DNA from: Fimbriimonadia bacterium
GTDB taxonomy: Bacteria > Armatimonadota > Fimbriimonadia > Fimbriimonadales > GBS-DC
Assembly: GCA_026129765.1 (NCBI GenBank)
Contig: JAHCHP010000013.1
Coordinates: 48,006 to 112,005 of the forward strand
DNA: 64,000 bases
Direction: 5' to 3'
The translations under genes were made by a program, and so were the position numbers. Of the stretch, positions 37,477 through 46,786 are shown piece after piece. Every line of letters starts with the position of its first letter. The first letter of the stretch is position 1. The notes under the pieces were generated by a model that saw only the letters and a list, made by a program, of their open reading frames with translations, made no database searches and was not told the origin of the DNA.

Positions 37477-38781
37477 ATGAAGCAGATCATTGCTCGGAAA
37501 CGAGACGGGTATGCCCTGACCTCAGAGGAGATTATGCAGGTGGTGAGCCTCTATACTCAGGGAAAAGTGCCGGATTATCAAGCGGCTGCCTGGCTGATGG
37601 CATGCTTCTTGAAAGGATTGAATGAAGAGGAGACCCTTGCGCTGACGGAAGCGATGGCAGCCTCGGGCGAGCAGTTAGATCTTTCGTCCATTCCGGAGCC
37701 GACGGTGGACAAGCACTCGACGGGCGGCGTCGGCGACAAAATTAGTCTTGTGTTGGTTCCCCTGCTGGCGGCGGGCGGCGCGCATATCGCCAAAATGTCG
37801 GGGCGCGGATTGGGTTTTACGGGCGGCACCGTGGATAAGTTGGAGTCGATTCCTAATTTCCGTACCGATTTGAGTAAAGCGGAAATCTTGGCGCAGGTGA
37901 AAGCGATAGGAGGTTGCTTAGTGGGACAATCGGAAGGGTTGGTTCCCGCGGACAAGAAACTGTATGCCCTGCGTGACGCGACCGCCACGGTGGAGAGCGT
38001 GCCGTTGATTGCCTCCAGCATTATGAGCAAAAAACTGGCGTGCGGAGCGAAGACGATCCTGCTGGATGTGAAATGCGGCAGCGGTTCTTTTATGAGCACC
38101 CAGGAACAGGCGCAGGCTTTGGCGCAGGCGTTGATCGAAATCGGAAGGCGCGCGGGCAGAAACATGACCGCCGTCATCAGCGATATGAATCAACCACTGG
38201 GCAGAACGGTCGGTAACGCGATAGAAGCGCGCGAGGCGATTGAAACGCTGACTCCTGGGCTTCCCAAAGATTCGCGTTTTCTGGAGCTGTGCTTGGCGCT
38301 CGCGGCGCAGACCTTTACGGCGTGCAGATTAACCACGACGCTGGAAGAGGGTGAACAAAAAGCGAAAGAACTTCTAAAGTCAGGCAGCGCATTGGAGAAG
38401 TTCCGTCAAATGGTGGAGGCGCAAGGGGGCGATACCCGCGTCGTTGATGATTTGAGTAGGCTTCCCTCCGCGCCTGTTCAACAAGCGGTGTTGGTTCATC
38501 AGGCAGGCTGGATTACTCGTATCGACTCGCGCGCTGTTGCGGAAGCCGCCGCCGATTTGGGAGCCGGCAGGCAAACCAAAGAGGATGCGATAGACCCTGC
38601 GGTGGGCATCGAGGTGTTCAAGCATAAAGGCGACACAGCGCAGCCGGGCGAGCCACTGTTCATGATTCATGCGCGCACAGAGTCGGCAGCACAACAAGCC
38701 GAAGCGCGTCTGCGAACTGCCTTTGAACTCTCTGAACAACCAGTCGCTGCCGACCCCGTGATTATTACGCGGAGCGGGTGA
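37477..38781 (+). CDS. Pyrimidine-nucleoside/thymidine phosphorylase
   Basis: 434 residues. It cleaves thymidine or uridine with phosphate in nucleoside salvage. The N-terminal helical domain starts MKQIIARKRDGYALTSEEI. DKHSTGGVGDKISL binds phosphate, MSGRGLGFTGGTVDKLESIP is the family signature, and DVKCGSGSFM follows. The length and C-terminal lobe match PdP/DeoA. The start at 37477 is set by homology and the leaderless promoter; an ATG at 37399 lies inside the divergent HMA gene. Confidence 0.95.
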   Translation: MKQIIARKRDGYALTSEEIMQVVSLYTQGKVPDYQAAAWLMACFLKGLNEEETLALTEAMAASGEQLDLSSIPEPTVDKHSTGGVGDKISLVLVPLLAAGGAHIAKMSGRGLGFTGGTVDKLESIPNFRTDLSKAEILAQVKAIGGCLVGQSEGLVPADKKLYALRDATATVESVPLIASSIMSKKLACGAKTILLDVKCGSGSFMSTQEQAQALAQALIEIGRRAGRNMTAVISDMNQPLGRTVGNAIEAREAIETLTPGLPKDSRFLELCLALAAQTFTACRLTTTLEEGEQKAKELLKSGSALEKFRQMVEAQGGDTRVVDDLSRLPSAPVQQAVLVHQAGWITRIDSRAVAEAAADLGAGRQTKEDAIDPAVGIEVFKHKGDTAQPGEPLFMIHARTESAAQQAEARLRTAFELSEQPVAADPVIITRSG

Positions 38782-38793
38782 AGGAAGCAATTT

Positions 38794-41709
38794 TCAACAG
38801 CCGCTGCCGAAATAGAATAATACCTCCAGTAAGTCGGCATCGTTCACCACCCCGTCCTGATTCAGGTCCTCAGGAAGATCATCGCCTGTTTGTCCATAGG
38901 CAAAAAGAACTCTTTGCAAGTCGATGTCATTCACGCAGCCATCGCGATTCACATCGCCAGAGCAGCCGAGATTCGGATAGAACGAAAGCCCGTCAATCCA
39001 AAGCCGGAAACCGGCTCCCCAGGTATCGGCATGAATTTCGATATGATGGATGTTCGCGAGGGAAACGGTACCGACTTGCGTTCGCTGCCAAGTCGCATTC
39101 CCCGCGAAGGGAATCACGAACTCCCGCCATTGTCCAATGGTTTGGTTCAGGATGTCAAAATTGGGGCGAAGCTCAATATAGCCTTGGGGACCCGCCAGCC
39201 GTATCCAAGGGCTATGATTCTGGAAACCGAGGTTTGGATTCTCGGAATAGCAGAACATGCGAATACCCTGCGCGCCGCTTAAATTCCAAATCGCTTGGCG
39301 GTCTCCAGGGTAGCGGACATAATTATCGAACCCGCCAGTCGTTTCCATTCGAAGCGCGCTGCCGCCCACTTGCCTGCGAATCGTGTCATCGGACAACGTG
39401 ATTTGCCCATCTTCCGACCAGCCCACCCAAGAAGCGGCATTATTCTCAGTCATATCGGTGGGCGGACAGGTTTGAATCGCGCCCCCCAACGACAACGCGC
39501 GTTCAAAGACCGCCACGCTTGTCTGTCCTTGCCAAAATGCGTTGTTCACTTCGGTGATGCCCAGCCATGCATAATCCTTGAAACCTTCTTTCTCTATCTC
39601 CATCAACAATACGCCATTTGTGCCGACGACCGCCACATAGCCAAAAGGATTATCGCGCAAGCGGTCGCCATTGAAGACAACCGGCACGAGATTGGGATTG
39701 ATTGGCACATTCGGTAATGTGAATTCCCCGTTTGCATTGGTCATGCCCTGCGCCTTCACTTGCTGAGTGATGACCTTGCCCATGCCCGGACGCTCGCACC
39801 ATTGGTAAACCTTCACACTCGCATTCGCCAAGGGTTGGTTCCGACGGTTCAAGAAGCGCATTTTCACCTGATCTGGCATGGAATAGAGGTACTGTCCAAA
39901 ATAGCCGTGCGCCGTATTGAACCAGTGAGTCATTGCAAACGCGCTATGCTCAGAAAGGAAAGGTGAAACGCCATTCATCAGGCAAGCGACCGCGCTATAA
40001 CCCGTCTGATTGACCTGGTTGAACTGGGGCGCGATGTTCATCTGGTAGAGGTCAATCAGTCCCAACTGATGTCCCATTTCATGCAGCAATCCATAGTCGA
40101 TATCATCTTGAGGATGATAGTAGCCTGAGAGACGCAGACTTCCCTCCCCTGCGCGGTAGCGGAACGGGAAAATCGCGAAAGGTAAACGATTGATGTTTGG
40201 GTCTGGATCGGTATCCATCAAGGTCTGCAAAATCTCAAAATGGACCTGCTTGGGAGTGCCTGCCTGAGCAAACAATTCATTGAATCGCGCCATATGCCGG
40301 TTCAGCCAATCGATAAAATCATCGTCCTGCGCCTGAGGGTAGTTCGTTGTGTTTTCCCGAAATGCCTCATAGTAAGAAATATCCACATAAGACAAGAACC
40401 CGACTGAGCGCGAATTGACTGTCAGCGCGTTGTTGCCGGGACGCGCATCGTTGATAACAACCTCGAAACGAATGTTGCGGGGCGTATTTTCCCAGGTTCG
40501 TTGGAGGGTTTGAGTGGCGGTTTGGCGGGGGGTTAGGTTTAGGTTCACGTTCTGTTGGGATACCAACACATTATCGACATACCAGCGCGCGACCACCGAT
40601 CCGCTAAAGAGGTTTGTACCGCGATTGCGAATGGTGGCAGTGTAAGTCACTTGGCTGCCGACCGCAGGAAAACGCTGAGTGTTCCCTGTTTGGCCGCTTC
40701 CCAACCCCGTCGCTGCCGAAAAAATGTAGGGACCGAACCCAGACGGCTCCGTAATTTCATAATAGGTATAGGTAGGGTCATAGCGCGGGTAGCGCGGAGT
40801 TCGTGCAATGGAGACGACTTGTAAATCGGTCTGATTGTAGGGTGTTCTGGGACCGATGGAATCCACCTCTGTGGAAAGCTGCCCCCCCGACAGTCGTAGC
40901 GCAACCGCATAATGATATCGGACGCCATTCATCGCGGTGGTGTCTTCATATTGAGTCTGACCGATGTTTGTAACGGTGCCGATAGGCGTCATTCCCGTGA
41001 TACTTTGGAACGGTTGATTCGAGCGGTAGATTTCGTACTGCTGGAAGCGGCTGTCGGTAATGGCTGTCCATGAGAGAGAAACCCGATTGTTACCCGCTAT
41101 CGCGATTTGCCCGTTCGGGGGCGCAATGGGCAGGTTAAATCGGAGACCATCCAGCCAATACCGGAAACCGGCGTCCCAAGTATCGGCATGAATTTCAATC
41201 CAGCGGATACTGCTCAAGTTGGGGCTGCCGACCTGGGTTCGCTGCCAAATCGCATTGCCTGCAAAGGGGATGCGAAACTCGACCCAGCGTCCGTTGGCTT
41301 CGTTCAAAATATCGTAGGTAGGGCGCAGTTGCACATAGTTCCCTGCGCTGGAATAAAGCCGGATCCAAGGACTTTGGTTCTGGAAACCGGGATTGTTGTT
41401 CTCCGCATAGATCCAAAAGGCAACCCCGCCTGAGTTATTGAAATTCCAGTTCGCGTTTCTGTCGGGCGGCGAAAACATCCAGGTATCAAAGCCGCTGTTG
41501 GTCTCAAAGCGCAAGGAGGCAGAGCCGACCCGAACACGCGAGGTATCGTTAAACACCGCAGCGGTTCCATTGTCGGCGGAGGCTCCCCAAAGGTTCGCGC
41601 TGAACTCGGTCAGTTCATCTGGCGCAGGCATGGTTTGCGAAAACGCGGTTGGATAGAAGCCTAAAACGATAGAAAGCCCTAAAGCAATTGTCCCGTATGC
41701 TCTTTTCAT
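38794..41709 (-). CDS. Secreted multidomain metalloprotease with duplicated carbohydrate-binding-like domains and dockerin
   Basis: 971 residues with signal peptide. Order: a CBM-like beta-sandwich domain (about 30-185), a fibronectin-III-like domain (about 190-280, VSLSWTAITDSRFQQYEIYR), a CARDB-like domain (about 370-450), and a zinc-peptidase region with LLHEMGHQLGLIDLY near 541 (HExxHxxGxxD). Then come a carboxypeptidase-regulatory-like fold, a second copy of the CBM-like domain (about 745-905), and a C-terminal type I dockerin pair (DVNRDGCVNDIDL, DLNQDGVVNDADL). The two CBM-like copies share QNxSPWIRL and FAGNAxWQRTQVG. AGGAGATG precedes the ATG. Confidence 0.85.
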   Translation of the reverse strand: MKRAYGTIALGLSIVLGFYPTAFSQTMPAPDELTEFSANLWGASADNGTAAVFNDTSRVRVGSASLRFETNSGFDTWMFSPPDRNANWNFNNSGGVAFWIYAENNNPGFQNQSPWIRLYSSAGNYVQLRPTYDILNEANGRWVEFRIPFAGNAIWQRTQVGSPNLSSIRWIEIHADTWDAGFRYWLDGLRFNLPIAPPNGQIAIAGNNRVSLSWTAITDSRFQQYEIYRSNQPFQSITGMTPIGTVTNIGQTQYEDTTAMNGVRYHYAVALRLSGGQLSTEVDSIGPRTPYNQTDLQVVSIARTPRYPRYDPTYTYYEITEPSGFGPYIFSAATGLGSGQTGNTQRFPAVGSQVTYTATIRNRGTNLFSGSVVARWYVDNVLVSQQNVNLNLTPRQTATQTLQRTWENTPRNIRFEVVINDARPGNNALTVNSRSVGFLSYVDISYYEAFRENTTNYPQAQDDDFIDWLNRHMARFNELFAQAGTPKQVHFEILQTLMDTDPDPNINRLPFAIFPFRYRAGEGSLRLSGYYHPQDDIDYGLLHEMGHQLGLIDLYQMNIAPQFNQVNQTGYSAVACLMNGVSPFLSEHSAFAMTHWFNTAHGYFGQYLYSMPDQVKMRFLNRRNQPLANASVKVYQWCERPGMGKVITQQVKAQGMTNANGEFTLPNVPINPNLVPVVFNGDRLRDNPFGYVAVVGTNGVLLMEIEKEGFKDYAWLGITEVNNAFWQGQTSVAVFERALSLGGAIQTCPPTDMTENNAASWVGWSEDGQITLSDDTIRRQVGGSALRMETTGGFDNYVRYPGDRQAIWNLSGAQGIRMFCYSENPNLGFQNHSPWIRLAGPQGYIELRPNFDILNQTIGQWREFVIPFAGNATWQRTQVGTVSLANIHHIEIHADTWGAGFRLWIDGLSFYPNLGCSGDVNRDGCVNDIDLQRVLFAYGQTGDDLPEDLNQDGVVNDADLLEVLFYFGSGC

Positions 41710-41734
41710 CTTATCATCTCCTGCCTGCGGTTTT

Positions 41735-41752
41735 GGGGAAAAGGTTTTCCCC
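41735..41752. repeat. Palindrome GGGGAAAA-GG-TTTTCCCC
   Basis: A perfect 8-bp inverted repeat 26 bp upstream of the metalloprotease start. A related but shorter one occurs at 41937-41952. It could be an operator or a leader hairpin. Confidence 0.6.
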
Positions 41753-41936
41753 CATCTCTTCGTGAAGATAGGATACCCTATTCCCGTCAGAAGATGAAAC
41801 ACTCATACCCCCCACAAAAAGGGGTTTCAGCATCGTGACCTCGCATCTAAAGTAGGCATCACGCCCATACAATGCCTATTATATCCCTCCATTGTCCCCT
41901 AAATGTCCTCATTTTTCATTTTTGCCCCTGCCTGAA

Positions 41937-41952
41937 GGGAAAAATCTTTCCC
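41937..41952. repeat. Inverted repeat GGGAAA-AATC-TTTCCC before the flagellar operon
   Basis: 6-bp stem with a 4-nt loop followed by CCTAAAAAA. It is similar in sequence to the palindrome at 41735-41752, about 200 bp away. Confidence 0.5.
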
Positions 41953-42074
41953 CTAAAAAATACGGGGTTCACTTCCATAATCAGAAGGTAGGGAATTGTC
42001 CCATCGCCCGGCAGGAGGCTGGGGATTTTTCGTTGTTTGGCTCGCATGGAGGCGAGAAGAGGAGATGTTTGCTT

Positions 42075-42542
42075 ATGCCTATTTCACGAACTCAGACCGG
42101 GTATCGCGTGTTCTGGGAGACGCCGACGATGCGCGCGGCGGAAAATGGATTGGACCGCGCGGCAACTCGACAGCGGTTATTGACCCAGAATCTGGCGAAT
42201 GTCAACACGCCCGGCTATCAACGGCAAGACCTCCCCTTTTCTGAGCAGTTAGAGCGGTCTCAAAATCGCGCGCTTGCGCTGTCTAACACTTCTTCATCGG
42301 AGCCAGTCATGCGCCTAACAGACCCCAGGCATATCGCCCATGCGCCAGTATCCTCTGCGAGGCTTGCTATGCCCGAAACGCTGAGACAGAGTATGCGGTT
42401 AGATGGCAGCAGCGTAAACCCAGAAATGGAGATGGCAGCCATGGCTGAGAACGAGTTGCGATACGCGACTTTGATACGAATCGCCAGCGGGCAGATCAGC
42501 GGTCTTCAGCGAGCCATCAACAGCGGTCGGGGAGGTCAATAA
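42075..42542 (+). CDS. flgB: Flagellar basal-body rod protein FlgB
   Basis: 155 residues, a proximal rod subunit. The rod-protein N-terminal motif is visible as AATRQRLLTQNLANVNTPGYQRQDL, and the C-terminal part matches FlgB (SVNPEMEMAAMAENELRYATLIR). The start at 42075 gives a family-length protein. A longer frame upstream to 41892 has no homologous sequence and no RBS. It is the first gene of the flagellar operon and is coupled to flgC (TAATG). Confidence 0.94.
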   Translation: MPISRTQTGYRVFWETPTMRAAENGLDRAATRQRLLTQNLANVNTPGYQRQDLPFSEQLERSQNRALALSNTSSSEPVMRLTDPRHIAHAPVSSARLAMPETLRQSMRLDGSSVNPEMEMAAMAENELRYATLIRIASGQISGLQRAINSGRGGQ

Positions 42543-42943
42543 TGAGCCTGTTAAACGTGATGAAAATTAGCGCGAGCGGTATGTCCGCCGAACGGCTCAG
42601 GATGGATACGATCGCCGATAATCTGGCGAACGCCAACACGACCCGCGCCGCCAATGGCGGTCCTTATCAACGAAAAATAGTTATTTTTGAGCCGATTTTA
42701 CAGGGCGAACTGCGCGGCGGCACGCGGGTTGCGCGTATCGAGCGCGATACGACGCCCTTTCGCCAAGTGTACGAACCGGGTCATCCAAACGCCGATTCCT
42801 CCGGTTACGTGCTGTACCCAAATGTGGATATGGCACATGAAATGGTCGATATGATCACCGCCAGCCGCGCTTACGAAGCGAATATCACTGCCTTCAACGC
42901 GGCAAAAGGCATGGTGATGAGAGCCTTAGAAATAGGACGATAA
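42542..42943 (+). CDS. flgC: Flagellar basal-body rod protein FlgC
   Basis: 133 residues, proximal rod. N-terminal ISASGMSAERLRMDTIADNLANANTTRA and C-terminal YPNVDMAHEMVDMITASRAYEANITAFNAAK are the conserved coiled-coil-forming ends of rod proteins. The length is normal for FlgC. Start and previous stop share one base. FliE follows 1 nt after the stop. Confidence 0.96.
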   Translation: MSLLNVMKISASGMSAERLRMDTIADNLANANTTRAANGGPYQRKIVIFEPILQGELRGGTRVARIERDTTPFRQVYEPGHPNADSSGYVLYPNVDMAHEMVDMITASRAYEANITAFNAAKGMVMRALEIGR

Positions 42944-42944
42944 T

Positions 42945-43262
42945 ATGCAAATCGATATGAAAATTCCGCCTTGGAACCCCAAAGTCGACATCATCGAGAA
43001 ACCGCTGAAAGAGGCTGCGCCCGTACAAAACACAGCGCCGGAAGCGGACTTTGGCGCGATGTTAAGCCACATCTTGAGCCAAGTCAATGGCGCGGGACAA
43101 GTAGCAGCAGACCTGCAGCAGCGCTATGCGGCGGGAGAACCCATCGATGAACATACTTTGATGATGGCGATGGAACGCGCCAGTTTGGCGACTCAGTTGA
43201 CCCTGCAGGTTAGGAACAGGGTGCTGGAAGCCTATCAGGAAGTGATGAGACTGCAAATCTAA
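42945..43262 (+). CDS. fliE: Flagellar hook-basal body complex protein FliE
   Basis: 105 residues. FliE joins the MS ring to the rod. The C-terminal half is typical: VNGAGQVAADLQQRYAAGEP, then HTLMMAMERASLATQLTLQVRNRVLEAYQEVMRLQI. The N-terminal third is variable, as usual. It lies between flgC and fliF, the canonical order. Confidence 0.94.
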   Translation: MQIDMKIPPWNPKVDIIEKPLKEAAPVQNTAPEADFGAMLSHILSQVNGAGQVAADLQQRYAAGEPIDEHTLMMAMERASLATQLTLQVRNRVLEAYQEVMRLQI

Positions 43263-43290
43263 CAAATCAAAGCGAGTGTGAAAAAAGGCT

Positions 43291-44973
43291 ATGCAAAACT
43301 TCTGGTCGCGGATTGTAGAGGGTTGGGTGAACGCGCCGCGCGCATTGAAAGTCGGGATTGCGGGCGGCGCCATTGGCTTTGCCGCGTTGTTGATGTTCCT
43401 ATTTATGTGGGCAGGCGCGCCTCAATATGAACTGCTCTATAGCGACTTAAGCCCTGCCGACTCAGCGGTCGTGATGGATTATTTGAAGCAGAAGAACATC
43501 CCGGCGCGAACCCAGGCGGGAGGCACGATTATCGAGGTGCCAAAAGAGTTGAAAGACCAAGCGCGGCTGGAACTGGCTTCGCAAGGACTTCCAAAATCGG
43601 GCGCGCCCGGCTACACGCGGCTGGATAAGTCAACCTTTGGCATGACGCAAACAATGGAACAAAACACCCTGCGCATTGCTTTAGAAGAGGAACTGCAAAA
43701 TACGATCCAACATTTGGAGCCGGTTCACAGCGCGCGGGTGCATTTAACGCCCGGCAACGACTCGCCTTTCGCCGATTCCAAAGTGGAAACCAGCGCGAGC
43801 ATCGTGCTTGATCTCAAATCTGACGCTTCTCTTTCACGTGATCAGGTGCGAGGAATCGTTCATCTGGTCAGCCGGAGCGTGGAGGGTCTCAAACCGGACA
43901 ATATCTCGGTGATGGATGACAATGCGCGCCCGCTCTGGAGCGGTCAAGACCAGCAAGAATTGAGCAGCGATATGGTGCGCTTGAGGCGGGACGCGGAGCG
44001 AGCTTATGCGGAGGATTTGCGCCGGAATTTGCAAAGCGAACTGGATCGGGTCTTGGGCCCCAACAAGTCGAGCGTGGTGGTGCGCGCGGAGTTGAACTTA
44101 GACAAAGAAGAGGTGCAGGCGCAAAAGGTCGAACCGGTTGACCCGAACCGCCCCCCAGTCATCAGTGAAACGCTTTCGATGGAACAGTTAAAAGGCAACA
44201 AAGGCGCGGCAGGCGGCGCGGCAGGAATCGCGTCCAATCGCTCGGAAACACCCATCTATCCCAGTGGAACCACCAACCCTGCTGGTCCCGGTGAGTACAC
44301 GCGTGATGACCGAGTTCGCAATTATGAAGTGAGCAAGCAGATTACCCACTCGACACGCGCGCCGGGCAGAGTGGACAAATTGACCGTCGGCGTTCTGATT
44401 GACAAAGAAACCCCTCAAGAGACAGTGCGTTCTCTGCAGCAATGGATAGAAACTGCCATTGCTGTGGAGCCGAACAGCGCGACCCGCCAGGTAACGGTGC
44501 AACGGGTCGAGTTTGACCAATCGTTAAGCCAACAAGCAGAACAAGAGCGCAACCAACTGGCGCAAGCGAAGAAATGGGAGCTGCTGTGGCGCTTGATCCC
44601 GGTTTTCCTTCTGATTGCGGTTGCCTTCTTTATGGCGCGGGTCATCGGGAAACAGCTCAGACGGGCGGCGCTGCAAACCGCGCCGCTCTCGATTGCGGCG
44701 GGCGGTGAGGGCGCATTGGCGGGACTACCCGGTTTGGATGTCTCCGTTGGCGATGAGGGAACAGCCCAATCCCCTGATCTGACTCTTGTGTTGTCTGAGT
44801 CAGGGGGAGCCGCCTCTCCCAACCGCGCGCTGTCGCTCAGACAGTCCTTACCCTCCGATGTGGCGGCGATAGAGGAACAGGTGGAGCCAGAACTGCTTCA
44901 AATCGTGCAATTCGCGAATCAAAAGCCTGAGAAAGTGGCAAGCATCATCCGAACCTGGATAAAGAACGAATAA
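43291..44973 (+). CDS. fliF: Flagellar MS-ring protein FliF
   Basis: 560 residues. A transmembrane helix near residues 15-36 (FAALLMFLFMW) and a second near 432-452 (LLWRLIPVFLLIAVAFFMARV) bracket the large periplasmic ring-building part. That part has secretin/YscJ-like sequences (YSDLSPADSAVVMDYLKQKNI; ALEEELQNTIQHLEPVHSARV). The C-terminal cytoplasmic tail ends in a helix-rich FliG-binding segment (LLQIVQFANQKPEKVASIIRTWI). It is preceded by AAAAGG-type weak RBS. Confidence 0.96.
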   Translation: MQNFWSRIVEGWVNAPRALKVGIAGGAIGFAALLMFLFMWAGAPQYELLYSDLSPADSAVVMDYLKQKNIPARTQAGGTIIEVPKELKDQARLELASQGLPKSGAPGYTRLDKSTFGMTQTMEQNTLRIALEEELQNTIQHLEPVHSARVHLTPGNDSPFADSKVETSASIVLDLKSDASLSRDQVRGIVHLVSRSVEGLKPDNISVMDDNARPLWSGQDQQELSSDMVRLRRDAERAYAEDLRRNLQSELDRVLGPNKSSVVVRAELNLDKEEVQAQKVEPVDPNRPPVISETLSMEQLKGNKGAAGGAAGIASNRSETPIYPSGTTNPAGPGEYTRDDRVRNYEVSKQITHSTRAPGRVDKLTVGVLIDKETPQETVRSLQQWIETAIAVEPNSATRQVTVQRVEFDQSLSQQAEQERNQLAQAKKWELLWRLIPVFLLIAVAFFMARVIGKQLRRAALQTAPLSIAAGGEGALAGLPGLDVSVGDEGTAQSPDLTLVLSESGGAASPNRALSLRQSLPSDVAAIEEQVEPELLQIVQFANQKPEKVASIIRTWIKNE

Positions 44974-44975
44974 CC

Positions 44976-45992
44976 ATGCTGAAACATACCGACAAAGATT
45001 TGAACGGGAAACAGAAAGCGGCGATCTTGTTGGTCGCGCTGGGGTCGGAGCATGCCTCGCACCTGCTGCCGCATTTACAGGAGGATGAAGTCAAGGAACT
45101 GAGCGTGGAGATCGCGCGCTTGGGCGCGATTCCCTCCGAACTGCGTCATCAGGTCATCCGGGAATTCTACAACATCTGCCTCGCGCAAGATTTCATTATG
45201 GAGGGCGGCGTTGACCATGCGCGCGCTATGTTAGAGGCTGCCTATGGCTCAGAACGTACCCAGGAGATTTTGAACGATGTGACACGCGCTTTGGAAATGA
45301 TGCCGTTCGACTCGATCAAACGCATTCATCCCGCGCAGTTGGGCAGTTTCTTGCAGGACGAGCATCCACAAACCATTGCGCTGGTGCTGGCATATCTGGG
45401 ACCCCAAGCCGCGGCAGGCGTTATCAGCGCGCTGCCCCCCGACCTGCGCCCGGAAGTCGCAGAAAGATTGGCAACGATGGGCAGTACCCCGCCCGAAGTG
45501 ATCCAGCGGGTGGAGAGCGTTCTGCAACGCAAACTTTCCAGCGTAGCGGGACAAGAACTGAGCGCGGCGGGCGGCTTGAAATCGCTGGTGGAAGTGCTTC
45601 AGTGGGTCGACCGGAATACCGAACGATTGATCTTTGACAATCTGTCAGAGACGAACCCCGAATTGCTGGAAGAGGTACGCAAACTGATGTTTACTTTTGA
45701 AGACCTAATCCAGTTGGATGACCGCGCCATCCAGCAGGTGCTAAAAGAGGTGGAGTTGAAAGAATTGGCATTGGCTCTGAAAGGCGCAAGCGATATGATG
45801 CGCGAGAAAATCTTCAAAAACATGTCGGAGCGCGCAGTGAATATGCTGAACGAAGAAATTGAGTATATGGGTCCCGTAAGGGTTCGGAATGTGGAAGAGT
45901 CACAGCAGCGTATTGTGGGCATCGTTCGTCGTCTGGAAGAATCGGGCGACATCGTGATTTCGCGCGGCGGCGAGGATGAGGTGCTGATATGA
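44976..45992 (+). CDS. fliG: Flagellar motor switch protein FliG
   Basis: 338 residues, the usual length. FliG links the MS ring to the C-ring and carries torque. The middle domain has EHPQTIALVLAYLGP (EHPQ motif). The C-terminal domain shows MFTFEDLIQLDDRAIQQVL and the charged torque helix region ALKGASDMMREKIFKNMSERA. NVEESQQRIV and GEDEVLI end the chain. It starts 2 nt after fliF and overlaps fliH (ATGA). Confidence 0.97.
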   Translation: MLKHTDKDLNGKQKAAILLVALGSEHASHLLPHLQEDEVKELSVEIARLGAIPSELRHQVIREFYNICLAQDFIMEGGVDHARAMLEAAYGSERTQEILNDVTRALEMMPFDSIKRIHPAQLGSFLQDEHPQTIALVLAYLGPQAAAGVISALPPDLRPEVAERLATMGSTPPEVIQRVESVLQRKLSSVAGQELSAAGGLKSLVEVLQWVDRNTERLIFDNLSETNPELLEEVRKLMFTFEDLIQLDDRAIQQVLKEVELKELALALKGASDMMREKIFKNMSERAVNMLNEEIEYMGPVRVRNVEESQQRIVGIVRRLEESGDIVISRGGEDEVLI

Positions 45993-46786
45993 GCGATACC
46001 GCTTCTCTGCCCTTTCCCGAACTGCATGCGAAAGAATCGCCGCCCGCTTCGAAAATGTTCGGATGGGTGGAGACGCTTCATCAACCACCCGTCAGCGCGC
46101 CTGCCTTTCAGGAGCCTGTCTTTGAGTCCTTAAAAGAGAAAAAAGAGGAATCTGGACGCGCGTCTCAAGAAGAGATTCAAATGCTGCTGGAGAATGCAAA
46201 ACGCGATGCGGAAGCGATTCTGGAACTTGCGACGCGGGAAGCATCCGCCATCAACCAGCAGGCATGGCAAGCAGGTTATGAGGCGGGTAAGGAGCAGTGG
46301 GAAACAGCGATAAAGGACATAGCAACTACTCTTCGAACGCAGTTAGAACAGTTCCAGAACCAGATATTGCTATCCTATCAAACCTATGTGAACGCATTGG
46401 AACAGGAGATGTTTAAGCTCACGATGCAGATTGCGCGTAAGGTTGTGAAGGAAGAAGTGAGGCAGCATCCAGAGGTTGTTCTATCCGTGATTCAGGATGC
46501 GCTGAGACGAGTTCGAGACTCCGGCTCAATTCGTGTACGTGTGAACCCGCTCGATTTGGAAACGGCGCGCAAAGGAAAAAATCACCTGCTGAAAGTGGTC
46601 GAAGGCGCGCGCGGATTTGAAATCGTTGAGGACCGTCGGGTGGAGCAAGGTTCATGCGTTATCGACACAGAACATGGCATTATCGATGCGCGGCTCAGCC
46701 TGCAATTAGACGAGATAGAGCGCGCGCTTCAAATTCAACCCTTCCCTGTCCAAGAGGTTCAGGAGGCGCAACAAGATGCCGCTTGA
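45989..46786 (+). CDS. fliH: Flagellar export apparatus protein FliH
   Basis: 265 residues. FliH binds and regulates the export ATPase FliI. After a variable N-terminus, a long helical segment holds Gly-spaced repeats (INQQAWQAGYEAGKEQWE), typical of FliH/V-ATPase E-type stalks. The C-terminal domain includes MQIARKVVKEEVRQHPEVV and VRVNPLDLETARKGK. It overlaps fliG and, by 11 bp, fliI. Confidence 0.9.
   Translation: MSDTASLPFPELHAKESPPASKMFGWVETLHQPPVSAPAFQEPVFESLKEKKEESGRASQEEIQMLLENAKRDAEAILELATREASAINQQAWQAGYEAGKEQWETAIKDIATTLRTQLEQFQNQILLSYQTYVNALEQEMFKLTMQIARKVVKEEVRQHPEVVLSVIQDALRRVRDSGSIRVRVNPLDLETARKGKNHLLKVVEGARGFEIVEDRRVEQGSCVIDTEHGIIDARLSLQLDEIERALQIQPFPVQEVQEAQQDAA

Larger units (their letters stand above)
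41710..42074. other. Divergent intergenic region between the metalloprotease and flagellar operon
   Basis: 365 bases without a supported gene. It is notable for short inverted repeats of the type GGGGAAAA/TTTTCCCC at 41735-41752 and GGGAAA/TTTCCC at 41937-41952. A CTCGC/GCGAG hairpin lies just before the flgB RBS (42041-42057). GAGGAG at 42059-42064 is the probable flgB RBS. No sigma-54 (-24/-12) or known riboswitch consensus was found. Confidence 0.6.

Noticed and set aside
41710..42074. Sigma-54 promoter or c-di-GMP riboswitch before flgB
   Set aside because: No TGGC-N8-TTGC spacing and no conserved GEMM motifs were found.
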